Shown in pieces: positions 1-9,610 of a DNA stretch of 64,000 nt (its first letter is position 1; each line of letters begins with the position of its first letter). A program made the position numbers and the translations under genes. The DNA is from Rikenellaceae bacterium (GTDB lineage: Bacteria; Bacteroidota; Bacteroidia; Bacteroidales; Rikenellaceae): assembly GCA_015059905.1 (NCBI GenBank), contig SUZN01000004.1, forward strand, positions 62,001 to 126,000, given 5' to 3'. A model generated the notes under the pieces. The model was given only the letters and a program-made list of their open reading frames with translations, did no database searches and was not told the DNA's origin.

Positions 1-351
1 AATCATTATCGTGCGACCGCTTGACTCTGCCTGACCGTAGTTCTCGTTGGCTGTCTCCTCGGCAAAACGCTCTGCCCAATAAGAGGGGGCGATTGAGAGG
101 TTCAAGAAGCCCTTGATTACGTTGTAAGAACTGATTGTTGGGTTGTTTGCTACGATGTGCTCGCCAATCTCGTTGGCTGTTGCCTCGGGAGCCTTACGGC
201 TTAACTTCAACAATGGGAAGGTGACCAGCGTGTAGTCGCCCTCAAACTCCTTGCGTGTCTTCTGAATCTGAATCTGTGATGCCTCCACTACGCCATACAA
301 AGCCTCGATGGATGCAGCGGCAATTTGTGCAATAAATGTCTCGGTGTTCAT
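1..351 (-). CDS. argS: Arginyl-tRNA synthetase, N-terminal part (cut by window edge)
   Basis: This is the first 117 codons of arginyl-tRNA synthetase, the cytoplasmic enzyme that charges tRNA-Arg. Reading from the ATG at 351-349, the protein starts MNTETFIAQIAAASIEALYG and contains IQIQKTRKEFEGDYTLVTFP and NVIKGFLNLSIAPSYW, which are typical of the ArgS N-terminal tRNA-binding domain. The visible part ends in SGRTIMI, just before the place where the family has its HIGH-like motif, so the catalytic core lies outside the window. A TAnnTTTG box sits 32 bases upstream of the start and the gene is divergent from dusB. The identification rests on recognised family sequence. Confidence 0.93.
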   Translation of the reverse strand, partial: MNTETFIAQIAAASIEALYGVVEASQIQIQKTRKEFEGDYTLVTFPLLKLSRKAPEATANEIGEHIVANNPTISSYNVIKGFLNLSIAPSYWAERFAEETANENYGQAESSGRTIMI

Positions 352-382
352 ATATCTTTTGTTTTTATATTCTCTATTTGTG

Positions 383-390
383 CAAAGATA
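383..390 (-). promoter_or_regulatory. -7 box of argS promoter
   Basis: The minus strand reads TATCTTTG, matching the Bacteroidota -7 consensus TAnnTTTG, 32 bases before the argS ATG. No clear -33 TTTG was seen. Confidence 0.6.
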
Positions 391-475
391 GTAATTTTTT
401 TCATTTTCACTCCGTTATTGCCCCCTTTCGTTGGGAATAAAGTGCCGAGGATGCTTAACTTTTCTCACTTTTTTG

Positions 476-483
476 TAATTTTG
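476..483 (+). promoter_or_regulatory. -7 box of dusB promoter
   Basis: TAATTTTG lies 20 bases before the dusB ATG, which implies a leader of about 10-15 nt. Confidence 0.6.
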
Positions 484-503
484 TCGGCGAAAGAGAAGTT
501 TTT

Positions 504-1526
504 ATGAAGATAGGCGATATAGAATTGGGCGAAAAGCCGCTGTTTCTGGCTCCGATGGAGGATGTTACCGACCCATCGTTCCGATATATGTGTAAGCGTT
601 TTGGTGCTGATGTGGTGACCACTGAGTTTATCTCCTCGGATGGTCTTATTCGTGATGCGTGGAAGTCGCGCGCGAAGCTCAATATCGACGAGGCGGAGCG
701 CCCTGTGGGCATACAGATTTACGGTCATCTTATTGAGCCGATGGTGGAGGCTGCCCGTATTGCCGAGACCGCACGACCCGACTTTATAGATATCAACTTC
801 GGTTGCCCTGTGAAGAAGATTGCAGGTCGTGGCGCAGGCTCTGGTATGATGCGCGATGTGCCGCTGATGGTGGAGATGACGCGCCAGATTGTGGAGGCAG
901 TAGAGACCCCCGTAACGGTTAAGACCCGCCTTGGATGGGATGAGGAGTCGAAGAATATTATGGAGATTGCTCTGCGTCTGCAAGATGTTGGTATCAAGGC
1001 TCTTACTATTCACGGTCGTACCCGCTCGCAGATGTATCGCGGTGAGGCTGACTGGACACTCATAGGTGAGGTGAAGAACCACCCCTCAATCGAAATTCCT
1101 ATCATCGGCAATGGTGATGTTGATTCGGGCGAGAAGGCAAAACGTATGTTCGATGACTACGGCGTGGATGGCGTGATGATTGGTCGTGCCACTTATGGTC
1201 GTCCCTGGATATTCCGCGAGGTGAAGCACTATCTTCAGACGGGCGAGGTTATGCCGCAACCCTCTGTTGTGGAGCGTGTAGCCATTGCCAAGGAGCACCT
1301 GCAGAAGTCGCTGGAGATTAAGGGCGATAGGGTAGGAATACTTGAGATGCGCCGCCATATGTCCAACTACTTCAAGGGCCTGCCCGATTTCAAATCTACA
1401 CGTCTGAAGCTCGTTACCCTCTACGATGTCGATGAGATAAACGCCACCCTCGACTACATAGCCGAGCGTTGGGGGGATTACGATATGAGTGGGGCGGTGC
1501 CGCCATCACTCTCGCACGATATATAA
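504..1526 (+). CDS. dusB: tRNA-dihydrouridine synthase DusB
   Basis: A 340-residue FMN-dependent enzyme that reduces uridines in the tRNA D-loop. The N-terminus has the family signature PLFLAPMEDVTDPSFR (FMN-barrel start). The catalytic cysteine is C101 in DINFGCPVKKIAGRGAGSGMM, and GNGDV and GVMIGRATYGRPW mark the phosphate-binding end of the TIM barrel. Length is normal for the family. The start is supported by a TAnnTTTG box 20 bases upstream. It is divergent from argS and converges on the TlpA-like gene; the 93-base gap between them holds no strong terminator. It is probably monocistronic. DusB rather than another Dus paralogue is inferred from general resemblance. Confidence 0.93.
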   Translation: MKIGDIELGEKPLFLAPMEDVTDPSFRYMCKRFGADVVTTEFISSDGLIRDAWKSRAKLNIDEAERPVGIQIYGHLIEPMVEAARIAETARPDFIDINFGCPVKKIAGRGAGSGMMRDVPLMVEMTRQIVEAVETPVTVKTRLGWDEESKNIMEIALRLQDVGIKALTIHGRTRSQMYRGEADWTLIGEVKNHPSIEIPIIGNGDVDSGEKAKRMFDDYGVDGVMIGRATYGRPWIFREVKHYLQTGEVMPQPSVVERVAIAKEHLQKSLEIKGDRVGILEMRRHMSNYFKGLPDFKSTRLKLVTLYDVDEINATLDYIAERWGDYDMSGAVPPSLSHDI

Positions 1527-1619
1527 ATCCGTATAGCATCGTTTTATGTTGGAGGTGTGTGACTGTAGCAGCCTTGTTTAACACCCAGGTCACAATTTAT
1601 GTCTGTTTATTCCCGATGT

Positions 1620-3509
1620 TTATAGGTCTATTCGTTTCTTAAGCTCACTTTTTAGTGTGTTTATATTGCGTACATCATCACGTAGCTTATACTCTCCCGA
1701 TTTCTCGACCAGCACATACGATGGAATAGCCTTTATGCCAAATTGTCGCTTCACAATCTTCGCCTGCTCGCTGCTAAAACGATAATGCTTGCCCTTTATG
1801 TGTTGAATTTTCTCTTTATACGTAGCCTCGGGCGAGGAGTCATCTGCAATGTATATCCAAACAATATCATCACTTTTTAACTCGCTACTCTTCAGCGGCT
1901 CAATCTCTTTATGTGCTGCCAGACAAGGGTTACACCATGTATTCCAGAAATCAACCACTACAACTTTCCCTTTGTATGGAGCAATGATTGCATCAAATAA
2001 CTTCTCTGCATCTGTTTTTGGGGTTTCCTCTTTGGTGGTGCTATATTTTGCTGATAAGCGCCTCTTAATTTCATCATCTTTTGTTTTGCACACCTCTTGA
2101 AAGAATGGATGCATTTGCTTTAACTGTGCGGCATCTTCTGCAGAGAGTCCATTGTCGCGATCTATACGAAATTTGATGTGTGTAGCCTCACGTATGTTTT
2201 TATAAAAATTATCTTCCGTAAGTTGCAACCTATTAGGAAGGTTGTTTGTTACACCCATAAAGTTCGCAACCTCTTGAGTAAACAAACAATAGCTCCTATC
2301 ATTCCAATTAAATGGCTTAACCATCTCTTGCAATTGCTCGTCAGAGCAGTCTTTATAACTTTTTGGGTGTCGGAATGCACCTGTAAGACGACTCTCACTC
2401 ATTGATTTAATAAATGGATATCCTGCGGCAACATATACTAAATCTAAATCTGTATATATTCGGCTGATACGCTTCTCGAACGGTGCCATCGTTGGGTGAT
2501 GGTCGATGCTGTCAAGTAATTTTTTATATGCCTTTTGGGTATAGTCGGTGTATTGCTCACATGTCAAACGATAATCTCCATAATATCCGTTAGTTTGAGG
2601 ATTTAATCTTATGGGTTGTTGCTTTATTGAGTTGAATAGGTAGTTTAACTGTGAGTATGTTCCTGTCGTGTATGTTGTTGGAATTTGTGAACGCCAAAAC
2701 TCATATAATTTGCGATAATTATATGCTTTTCCTCTCTGACTCATTATTTTACTGCCCGAAGCCCGAAGGTCAATGTATATGTCTGTATCCTCTTTGGGGG
2801 CAAGCCATTGATAAGCCCATAAATCATTTAGGCACAAAGCTGTGAATGTACTACCCTCAAGATATATATCCATAGTTGCCGTGTGGCTCTCTGCGTCAAT
2901 CTTGGCATGAAATGACCTGCCACTTGCCGAACTCTCCATCAAATCGTATATCTTCAACTCTATCTCATTGCCCATCTGCTCTCGGTAGCCGAGCAGATGT
3001 ATTGTGATTTTGGATTTTCCCACCTCAAATATAGGCTCGGGAATTTCGCAATCATCACACTTTAGGCGTAGTTCCTCGGGTAGAAGCTCGGGATACTCTG
3101 CAAAACTCTCTTTTTTCGTTAGCCCAATGCCCCAAATATATTGCTTTTTCTCCTCGTTGATATAATCTATACTCTTTGCTTTTTTAGGAATAGGCTCAAA
3201 ATGAAGTCGAGCTTTGGCATAGCCCTGCTTGTCGAATCTTATCCAATCGCCAATCTTTAGGTTTTCGACAGAAAGTAGATTATAACTCTCTCCATCGGTT
3301 TCAAGATGTATCTTTGGGGTTATCTGCACAGCATATTGGGGATGTCCGAAAAACTCTAAATCAATAATCGTAGCCGTGTCTGTTCGTTCAATGCGAGCGA
3401 TGTCTATCATCTGCGTTGTCGCCATTGTGATAAATGGGTCTTCTATTACCCGTGGCGTACACGAAATGAGTGCATATAAAAATATGCATGAATAAAATAG
3501 ATGTTTCAT
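1620..3509 (-). CDS. TlpA-family thioredoxin-domain lipoprotein
   Basis: A 629-residue exported protein. The N-terminus MKHLFYSCIFLYALISCTPR is a lipoprotein signal with the lipobox ending at C17. The first roughly 480 residues are an extracytoplasmic region that I cannot assign beyond resemblance to N-terminal regions of Bacteroidota TlpA-like proteins. From about residue 510 there is a thioredoxin fold with the redox motif WCNPC (C526 and C529) after VVVVDFWNT, followed by a cis-Pro segment (KAIPSYVLVEKSG). It probably acts as a thiol-disulfide reductase or sensor at the envelope; its partner is unknown. A TAnnTTTG box lies 26 bases upstream of the ATG. It appears to be transcribed alone. 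Confidence 0.85.
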   Translation of the reverse strand: MKHLFYSCIFLYALISCTPRVIEDPFITMATTQMIDIARIERTDTATIIDLEFFGHPQYAVQITPKIHLETDGESYNLLSVENLKIGDWIRFDKQGYAKARLHFEPIPKKAKSIDYINEEKKQYIWGIGLTKKESFAEYPELLPEELRLKCDDCEIPEPIFEVGKSKITIHLLGYREQMGNEIELKIYDLMESSASGRSFHAKIDAESHTATMDIYLEGSTFTALCLNDLWAYQWLAPKEDTDIYIDLRASGSKIMSQRGKAYNYRKLYEFWRSQIPTTYTTGTYSQLNYLFNSIKQQPIRLNPQTNGYYGDYRLTCEQYTDYTQKAYKKLLDSIDHHPTMAPFEKRISRIYTDLDLVYVAAGYPFIKSMSESRLTGAFRHPKSYKDCSDEQLQEMVKPFNWNDRSYCLFTQEVANFMGVTNNLPNRLQLTEDNFYKNIREATHIKFRIDRDNGLSAEDAAQLKQMHPFFQEVCKTKDDEIKRRLSAKYSTTKEETPKTDAEKLFDAIIAPYKGKVVVVDFWNTWCNPCLAAHKEIEPLKSSELKSDDIVWIYIADDSSPEATYKEKIQHIKGKHYRFSSEQAKIVKRQFGIKAIPSYVLVEKSGEYKLRDDVRNINTLKSELKKRIDL

Positions 3510-3534
3510 TGTGGAGCTAAATTTATAATTTACA

Positions 3535-3542
3535 CAAATTTA
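3535..3542 (-). promoter_or_regulatory. -7 box of TlpA-like lipoprotein gene
   Basis: The minus strand reads TAAATTTG, 26 bases before the ATG at 3509. Confidence 0.55.
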
Positions 3543-3561
3543 AAACAAAAATCTAAATTAT

Positions 3562-3600
3562 CCAAACAAAATTAGGTTGCCCCAGCGAGAGCAACCTAAT
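3562..3600 (-). terminator. Terminator after the Na/Pi cotransporter gene
   Basis: A perfect 10-bp inverted repeat, ATTAGGTTGC (3571-3580) and GCAACCTAAT (3591-3600), with a 10-base loop. It is followed on the minus strand by a T-rich stretch (TTTGTTTGG). It lies 23 bases beyond the stop of the minus-strand gene. Confidence 0.75.
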
Positions 3601-3623
3601 CTTTTATACTATGTACGCAGAGA

Positions 3624-5342
3624 CTATTTCTTCTCCAGAGCCTGTGAGATATTGATGATAAAGTCACCCATACGCTCAATCTCCGAGATTACGTCCATAT
3701 AATATACGCTACCCAGATAGTTCGTGCCACCCTTCTCGATGCTACTAATCTCCTCCTCTCGCAAGAGGTTACGCAGGTCGTTAATCTGTATCTCGCAATC
3801 AATAGCCTTCTTAAGTCCGAGCATACTAACCTTCTCGTTCTTCAGGTTCTCAATCATAATCTCGTAAGCCTTATCCACAAGGTTTATTAACGAGTCGATG
3901 TTGCGGATGTTTTCTGCGCTAAATGTTGTGTTATGCATATTGCGTCGTGTGAGTATTCGGCTGATAGCCTCGCCTGAGTCGCCCAAGCTCTCCAATTCGT
4001 TCACAATCTTATACATAGCATTGATGTTCTCACGAGTCTCCTCGCTCACGCTCTCCTGTGGCAAATCCTTCAAGAATGAGGCAATCTCAAACTCAATGCG
4101 GTCAGCAATCTCCTCATACTTAACCAACTTCTGGCGGTACTCCTCAAACTCACTACCCTTTGTTGCGTGAATAGCTGAACGGATGTAACCCAAGCCGTTG
4201 CGTGAGATTTGTGCAAAGTGCTCAATCTCCTTCTGTGCCTGGCTGATTGAGAGCTCGGCAGTAGAGGTGTGACCTCCCGAGATAAACTTCAGGCGGAATG
4301 CATCCTCCTCCTTGTTTTGCTTGCCTTTGATGACCGATGTCACGATAGCAGCCAGCTGTGGGATAAACCAAATGAGAATGCAGGTATTGAATGTGTTAAA
4401 CAGCGTGTGGAACATCGACAAACCGTAGAGCATTGAGGTTGATTCTGGCGAGGTTGCCTCAATAGTACCAGTGTAGTCTAACTCGGCAGGATTAGGATAA
4501 CCCATAGCTGCGATGATTGTTCCGATAAGTGCTGTGAAAGGCTTGAAGAGTATCAACGCCCAGATAACACCGAACACATTAAAGAGTGTATGTGCAAGAG
4601 CTGCTCGCTTGGCGTTGGGGTTAGCCACCGCAGCGGCGATGTTGGCAGTGATGGTTGTACCGATATTCTCACCGAGTACCATAGCAGCTCCCATATGGAA
4701 AGGTATCCAGCCCATACTCATCATAATCAAGGTCAGCGCCATTGTAGCACTCGATGACTGAAGCACCAGCGTCAGAACAGTACCAAACAGCATAAAGATG
4801 ATAACCGAGCCAAAGCCGTGCTCTGTCCAACCCTGAATGAATGACAACACCTCTGGTGTCTCCTTCAAATCGGGCACCGACTCCTTCATCAATGACAAAC
4901 CGATAAAGAGCAACGAGAAACCAATCACGCACTCGCTGATGTTCTTATATCGCTCGTTCTTCGAGATGCTCATCACAAAACCCAACGCCATCAGCGGAAC
5001 GGCAAGGATTGAGATGTCAGCCTTGAAGCCCAGCAGCGAAATGAGCCACGCCGTAACGGTAGTACCGATGTTGGCACCCATAATCACGCCAATAGCCTGA
5101 TTAAGAGCCAGCAAGCCAGCGTTTACGAAGCCCACGACCATCACCGTCGTAGCACTCGATGATTGGATGATAGAGGTGATAGTAAGACCTGTAGCCACAC
5201 TCTTAAAGCGGTTTGAGGTCATTGCCTCTAAAAAACGACGCAAACGGTCACCTGCTGCTTTTTGCAGTCCTTCACTCATGAGGTTCATTCCATAAAGGAA
5301 CATACCCAAAGCTCCCAAAAGGGTGAAAATCTGTAAAATCAT
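3624..5342 (-). CDS. Na/Pi cotransporter family protein with C-terminal PhoU-like domain
   Basis: A 572-residue inner-membrane protein of the Na-dependent phosphate cotransporter II (NptA/YjbB) type. The first about 330 residues are hydrophobic and carry the duplicated QSSSAT signature (QSSSATTVMVVGF near residue 60 and QSSSATMALTL near residue 200), diagnostic of the family. After about residue 350 a soluble helical region rich in E and K (ENINAMYKIVNELESLGDSG, ISEIERMGDFI) resembles PhoU. It probably imports phosphate or regulates its flux. There is a TAnnTTTG box upstream (5395-5402) and a strong terminator downstream, so it is likely monocistronic. Exact substrate is inferred from family. 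Confidence 0.9.
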   Translation of the reverse strand: MILQIFTLLGALGMFLYGMNLMSEGLQKAAGDRLRRFLEAMTSNRFKSVATGLTITSIIQSSSATTVMVVGFVNAGLLALNQAIGVIMGANIGTTVTAWLISLLGFKADISILAVPLMALGFVMSISKNERYKNISECVIGFSLLFIGLSLMKESVPDLKETPEVLSFIQGWTEHGFGSVIIFMLFGTVLTLVLQSSSATMALTLIMMSMGWIPFHMGAAMVLGENIGTTITANIAAAVANPNAKRAALAHTLFNVFGVIWALILFKPFTALIGTIIAAMGYPNPAELDYTGTIEATSPESTSMLYGLSMFHTLFNTFNTCILIWFIPQLAAIVTSVIKGKQNKEEDAFRLKFISGGHTSTAELSISQAQKEIEHFAQISRNGLGYIRSAIHATKGSEFEEYRQKLVKYEEIADRIEFEIASFLKDLPQESVSEETRENINAMYKIVNELESLGDSGEAISRILTRRNMHNTTFSAENIRNIDSLINLVDKAYEIMIENLKNEKVSMLGLKKAIDCEIQINDLRNLLREEEISSIEKGGTNYLGSVYYMDVISEIERMGDFIINISQALEKK

Positions 5343-5394
5343 AATCTTTTATTGTTTGATGTTTCTTTCATTATTTAATAATTCTTTGTAGGGG

Positions 5395-5402
5395 CAAAAG
5401 TA
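5395..5402 (-). promoter_or_regulatory. -7 box of Na/Pi cotransporter gene
   Basis: The minus strand reads TACTTTTG, 52 bases before the ATG at 5342. Confidence 0.55.
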
Positions 5403-5518
5403 GATGGCGAATGTTAAGTGAATATAAATTCTCAATTAAAGAGTTGTTAATAAAATGTTTCAAATATGTTACAACACCTCATTGCGAACGCTTGTTATTC
5501 CGCCCATAGCAATGAGTA

Positions 5519-6469
5519 TTATATATTCTGTGATGAGATAAGGTATGCCGTGTAAGCCACATAACCAATCACCATCAGTGCGCCCGAGAAGCGTGAAATC
5601 TTGCCCCGAGCACCAAGCACCAAAGGCAGGATAGCAGCTCCAATCATCACCGCATAATCCACCAGCGTGATGCCACCGCCTGTGAGTGGCGAAATCTGTG
5701 AGCTGATGCCGAGGATAAATGATATATTGAAGATATTTGAGCCGATGATGTTACCCAGCGCCAACTGCGTATTCTTCTTCACAGCAGCCGCAACTGATGC
5801 TGCCAGCTCTGGGAGCGAAGTGCCGCAGGCTACAAGTGTAAGACCGATGAAAGCCTCGTTCACGCCGAGCTTTGTGGCGATGATGACAGCCTCCTCGACG
5901 AAGAAGTGACAACCTGTAACCAGCACGCCCAAGCCGATGATGACCTTGAGGATTGAAACCACCATCTTCTCCTTAACCTCCGCTACGACCTCCTCTGCCT
6001 TTGCAGGGTTCTTCTTGTCGCGCAGGAATGATACATATATATATGCTGCGAAGAAGAGCAGGAAGATTGCGCCATCAATGCGACCAATCGAGATTGCCTC
6101 GCCATTGAAGAAGTTAAAGGCGAGAAAGAGCGCAACTACAGAGATGAAGATGCAGACAGGTAAATCGAAGCGCTTGTTCTCCTTGCTAACCTTGACAGGG
6201 TAGAGCAGAGCCGTAAGACCCAGAATACTCAACACGTTGAAGATGTTTGAGCCTACGACATTGCCGATAGCGACATCCACATTCCCCATCAATGCACCAT
6301 AGGCACTAACGACCATCTCTGGGCACGATGTTCCGATGCCGACGATTATAGCTCCAATAACAAAGTCCGAGATTTTATAACGACGTGCAATAGCCACCGC
6401 GCCATTTACCAGGTTGTCAGCTCCCCAGACGATAGCCAACAACGAAACAATTAAAATTACATATTCCAT
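5519..6469 (-). CDS. Calcium/sodium antiporter, CaCA family
   Basis: A 316-residue polytopic inner-membrane exchanger of the CaCA (YrbG/CaxA-like) family. Two homologous halves carry the alpha-repeat signatures GIGTSCPEMVVSAYGA (N half) and ACGTSLPELAASVAAA (C half), each followed by NIVGSNIFN-type motifs (GNVVGSNIFNVLSILG and GNIIGSNIFNISFILG). About ten membrane segments are visible. I chose the ATG at 6469-6467 (MEYVILIVSLLAIVWGADNL) because it begins directly with the first membrane helix; an in-frame start 13 codons upstream would add a hydrophilic extension. No promoter box was found close to the start. Confidence 0.9.
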   Translation of the reverse strand: MEYVILIVSLLAIVWGADNLVNGAVAIARRYKISDFVIGAIIVGIGTSCPEMVVSAYGALMGNVDVAIGNVVGSNIFNVLSILGLTALLYPVKVSKENKRFDLPVCIFISVVALFLAFNFFNGEAISIGRIDGAIFLLFFAAYIYVSFLRDKKNPAKAEEVVAEVKEKMVVSILKVIIGLGVLVTGCHFFVEEAVIIATKLGVNEAFIGLTLVACGTSLPELAASVAAAVKKNTQLALGNIIGSNIFNISFILGISSQISPLTGGGITLVDYAVMIGAAILPLVLGARGKISRFSGALMVIGYVAYTAYLISSQNI

Positions 6470-6587
6470 TTTCTTGTTTTTTATGATTATGCTATATGAG
6501 TGATGCACAGCCTTGATAGGTATGCATACAGTGTTCCAACCCGAAGTGAAGTAGGGGTTGTAAAGGGTGTGAAAATGATATGATTGG

Positions 6588-6992
6588 CTAAATCAGAAAT
6601 TCGTGTAGCCTGACAATGAGCATCTCTCCGCTCTTTGCGGCTAATGGGAATAATTTGGTTTTACGGTATGCCGAAACCGTGCGACAGTCGAGGCTTTTGC
6701 CGCTTTTTAAGTCTGTCGAGTTGGATGTTTTGCTGATTGAGCTGCGGCGCGATGCTTGACGCTGCGCTGCTGTGCGTTGTGCCGTGATTGAACTGCGGCT
6801 GGAGAGTAGAAAATAGCTATTGCTGTTGTTGTTCGACTCCAGCTGGAATGCATCAACGTAGTTTTCTACGGTAAAAGATGAGCTCGGAGCATCTGCCTGT
6901 AGCGTGTGGCGAGGGTTGCTGCTGATAAGTCCCATTGCCAAAGCTACCGCCGAGATAAGGCTCAAGAGTGTTATGTGTATGTAATTTCTCAT
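6588..6992 (-). CDS. Small secreted protein of unknown function
   Basis: A 134-residue protein that I do not recognise. The N-terminus has a signal-peptide-like or membrane-anchor segment (YIHITLLSLISAVALAMGLI). The rest is hydrophilic and rich in Ser, Arg and Asn (SSRSSITAQRTAAQRQASRR), ending in a slightly hydrophobic tail. That it is a real gene is supported by a TAnnTTTG box at 7003-7010, only 10 bases before the ATG, implying a very short leader. It is downstream of the S9 peptidase gene in the same direction but behind that gene's terminator. Function unknown. Confidence 0.6.
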   Translation of the reverse strand: MRNYIHITLLSLISAVALAMGLISSNPRHTLQADAPSSSFTVENYVDAFQLESNNNSNSYFLLSSRSSITAQRTAAQRQASRRSSISKTSNSTDLKSGKSLDCRTVSAYRKTKLFPLAAKSGEMLIVRLHEFLI

Positions 6993-7002
6993 CTTCCTTT
7001 GG

Positions 7003-7010
7003 CAAAGGTA
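7003..7010 (-). promoter_or_regulatory. -7 box of the small secreted protein gene
   Basis: The minus strand reads TACCTTTG, 10 bases before the ATG at 6992. The mRNA would be nearly leaderless. Confidence 0.55.
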
Positions 7011-7070
7011 TGAATATTGATGCCCAAAACGATAATTTTATTATTACCTTTTTGTTAAGAAATCACACCA

Positions 7071-7109
7071 CAAAAAAAGAGCCGCCAAACTTTTCAGTCT
7101 GACAGCTCT
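7071..7109 (-). terminator. Terminator after the S9 peptidase gene
   Basis: On the minus strand the stem AGAGCTGTC / GGCGGCTCT (one or two G-U pairs) is followed by seven T. It lies 21 bases beyond the stop at 7130. Confidence 0.75.
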
Positions 7110-7129
7110 GATATAAATAGTACAAATAT

Positions 7130-9607
7130 CTATCGCTTTGGAATATCGATAGGCTTGGTGTCGCTCTCGTCAATAAGGTGCTCGGTGAAGTAATCCACTA
7201 GACGCCAGTAGAAATACTCGTTCATATCGCCGAAGCCGTGACGCTGCGTAGGCAGATAGAGCATATCGAAACGCTTGCCAGCACGGATGAGCGCATCCAC
7301 CACGCGAGAGGTGTTGCCTGGGTGTACGTTGTTGTCAATCTCGCCGTGTACGAGCATCAGGTGTCCCTTCAGGTTGCGTGCAATCTCTGGGTTGCTCTTG
7401 ATGCTGTAGAGGAATGTAGTGTCGCCCTTGTCGCTCACCTGCTCCTTCACGCCGTGGTGAGTCTCGCTCCACCAGCGGTTGTAAATCTTATTGTCGTGGT
7501 TACCTGCGCACGATACCGCCGCCTTAAAGAAGTCTGGGTACTGCAACATAGCCGCAGTTGACATAAAGCCACCTCCTGAGTGACCGTGGATACCCACGCG
7601 GTTGATGTCGATGTAGTCGTAGCGTGCAGCCAACTGCTCGATAGCAGCCTTCTGATCCGCCAGACCGTAGTCACGCAGGTTGCCGTAGCCGTAGTTGTGA
7701 TACCACTTCGAACGGTCGGGGTGACCGCCACGATTACCTACGGTGATAACTATAAAGCCCGCCTGTGCCAAGCGGTCGGTGCGTACGCTCATACGTGTGT
7801 AAGGGTATGTCGTAGCCTCAACCTGTGGGCCTGGATATACATAATCCACGATAGGGTAATGCTTCGTTGAGTCGAAGTCGAAAGGCTTATACATAACGCC
7901 ATAGAGGTCTGTTATACCATCAGCTGCCTTCACTGTAAATGTCTCTGGGAACTTATATCCGTTGGCAAGCAACTGCGAGAAGTCGCTCTCCTCGAGTGTC
8001 ATCAGACGGTTGCCCATACAATCGTAAAGAGCAGTTACGGGGATAGTATCTACGCGAGAGTAGTTATCCACAAAGTAACGGCAAGCATCATCCACCACTG
8101 GCGAGTGGAAAGAGTTGCCCTCGTTGAGCAGTTTAATCTCGCCGCCGTCAAGGCTTACAGAGTAGAGGTGCTGGTAGTATGGGTTCTCTCCCTGCTCACG
8201 ACCCATAGCTGTGAAATATACCTTGCGCGCCTTCTCGTCCACCTTCAGGATGTTGTGAACGTGCCAAGCGCCATCGGTGAGCTTACGCTTCAGATTACCC
8301 TCGTCATCATATAAATATAAGTGTGCCCAGCCGTCACGCTCGCTCCACTGAATAAGCTCCTTACCCTTGCCCAGAGCCGACAGAGGGCGTACCTCGATAT
8401 AGGTGTTCAGGCGCTCCTCGATGATTGGGCGCAGTGTGTCCTGACCGATGGTGTAAGAGCAGATATCTATGCGGTGCAGGTCGCGGCTTGAACGTGTCAC
8501 GAAGAAACGATTCTCGTCGCCGAGCCATACGCGTGGCTGGTCGTACATATGACGCTGCTTGTGCTCGCGTGGTGCCGATGCGATTGAGAGTGTCTGGTCC
8601 TTGAAACGACCTGTCGAAATCTCCTTGCGAGAGTTGTCCTGCATATCGAACAGATAGAGATGATACTGTGGAGCCTCCTTCTCGCCTGGCATCTGATACT
8701 TATATGTCTCAAGTGTTGGGCGTGGGTTTGCCAAAGAGTTGATTACCCACAGCTCCTTCACCTCGCGCTCATCAGTTAAAATCGTTGCGAAGTAGCGCGA
8801 ATCGGGTGACCATACGCCATACACACTCTTGCGCTTACCGTCAATGAGTTTGTCGGTATTCAGGAGGCTGTAACCCTGACCATAGCCGAAGTCTGCCACT
8901 CCGTCTGTTGTGATTTGAGTCTCGACGATGGTTGTGTCTTTCTCATCCTTCTTCAGCTTCTCATAATCCTCGCGTGACATACGCCACAGGTTCAAATCCT
9001 TGGCATATACCACAGTCTTGCCATCAGGCGAGAGTGACGCCCAATGCAGTTGCTTTGTCTCCTTCTCCTTGTCTTTGAGGTGAGTGAGCTCCTGTGTCTG
9101 CGAGTCGTAAGAGAAGTAGAAAATCTCCTTGCCGCTAACCTTCTTTGGCTTCTTGCCTGCCAGCGAGTCCTCCTTTGAGAGAGGCTTTGGCTTCGCATCC
9201 TGCGATGATGTCACCTGGAATGTGAATGTGCGACCATCCTCCTCAACCTCAAGGTTGCTGATAGGGAGCTGCGCCCCGATGAATGGGTCTTTCATAATCT
9301 CGGTAAGCTGTGCAGCCAGCTTGTCGTTGTCGAAAAGTGGCGTGCGCTTGCGTGAAGCAGGGTCCACCACATACCACGACGTACCCTTGCTTGTCTTGTA
9401 GCTGTACCAGAACTTCTCTCCCGAAAGGAACCAGTGAGGATCCACCGATGTCGAGAAGAGCATATTGCCGAGCTTGCTCGCTGTGAAACGCTCTGCCAGC
9501 TCGTAGCGGTTGCGAGTGCGGATCTGCTCGCGCTCCGAGGGCTTGTTTTCTGCCATAGCCGATGAGATTGCAGCTACGCAGAGTATTGATAGAATAATTT
9601 TCTTCAT
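7130..9607 (-). CDS. S9 family peptidase, DPP-IV-like, secreted
   Basis: An 825-residue exported serine peptidase. The N-terminus MKKIILSILCVAAISSAMAE is a signal peptide. Residues of about 60-530 form the WD/beta-propeller region of the DPP-IV N-terminal type (WASLSPDGKTVVYAKDLNLW, GVWSPDSRYFATI). The C-terminal alpha/beta-hydrolase domain has the catalytic triad S677 (GHSGGGF), D758 (HGEIDNNVHPG) and H790 (PTQRHGFG). It should cleave dipeptides or oligopeptides, probably in the periplasm, feeding amino-acid catabolism. The gene starts 16 bases beyond a nested palindromic element (9611-9784) and no standard -7 box was found between that element and the ATG, so the element may carry or separate its promoter. 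Confidence 0.92.
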   Translation of the reverse strand: MKKIILSILCVAAISSAMAENKPSEREQIRTRNRYELAERFTASKLGNMLFSTSVDPHWFLSGEKFWYSYKTSKGTSWYVVDPASRKRTPLFDNDKLAAQLTEIMKDPFIGAQLPISNLEVEEDGRTFTFQVTSSQDAKPKPLSKEDSLAGKKPKKVSGKEIFYFSYDSQTQELTHLKDKEKETKQLHWASLSPDGKTVVYAKDLNLWRMSREDYEKLKKDEKDTTIVETQITTDGVADFGYGQGYSLLNTDKLIDGKRKSVYGVWSPDSRYFATILTDEREVKELWVINSLANPRPTLETYKYQMPGEKEAPQYHLYLFDMQDNSRKEISTGRFKDQTLSIASAPREHKQRHMYDQPRVWLGDENRFFVTRSSRDLHRIDICSYTIGQDTLRPIIEERLNTYIEVRPLSALGKGKELIQWSERDGWAHLYLYDDEGNLKRKLTDGAWHVHNILKVDEKARKVYFTAMGREQGENPYYQHLYSVSLDGGEIKLLNEGNSFHSPVVDDACRYFVDNYSRVDTIPVTALYDCMGNRLMTLEESDFSQLLANGYKFPETFTVKAADGITDLYGVMYKPFDFDSTKHYPIVDYVYPGPQVEATTYPYTRMSVRTDRLAQAGFIVITVGNRGGHPDRSKWYHNYGYGNLRDYGLADQKAAIEQLAARYDYIDINRVGIHGHSGGGFMSTAAMLQYPDFFKAAVSCAGNHDNKIYNRWWSETHHGVKEQVSDKGDTTFLYSIKSNPEIARNLKGHLMLVHGEIDNNVHPGNTSRVVDALIRAGKRFDMLYLPTQRHGFGDMNEYFYWRLVDYFTEHLIDESDTKPIDIPKR

Positions 9608-9610
9608 TTA

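Noticed and set aside
465..1082. 205-codon open frame antisense to dusB
   Set aside because: It is a mirror of the dusB codon usage and has no family features.
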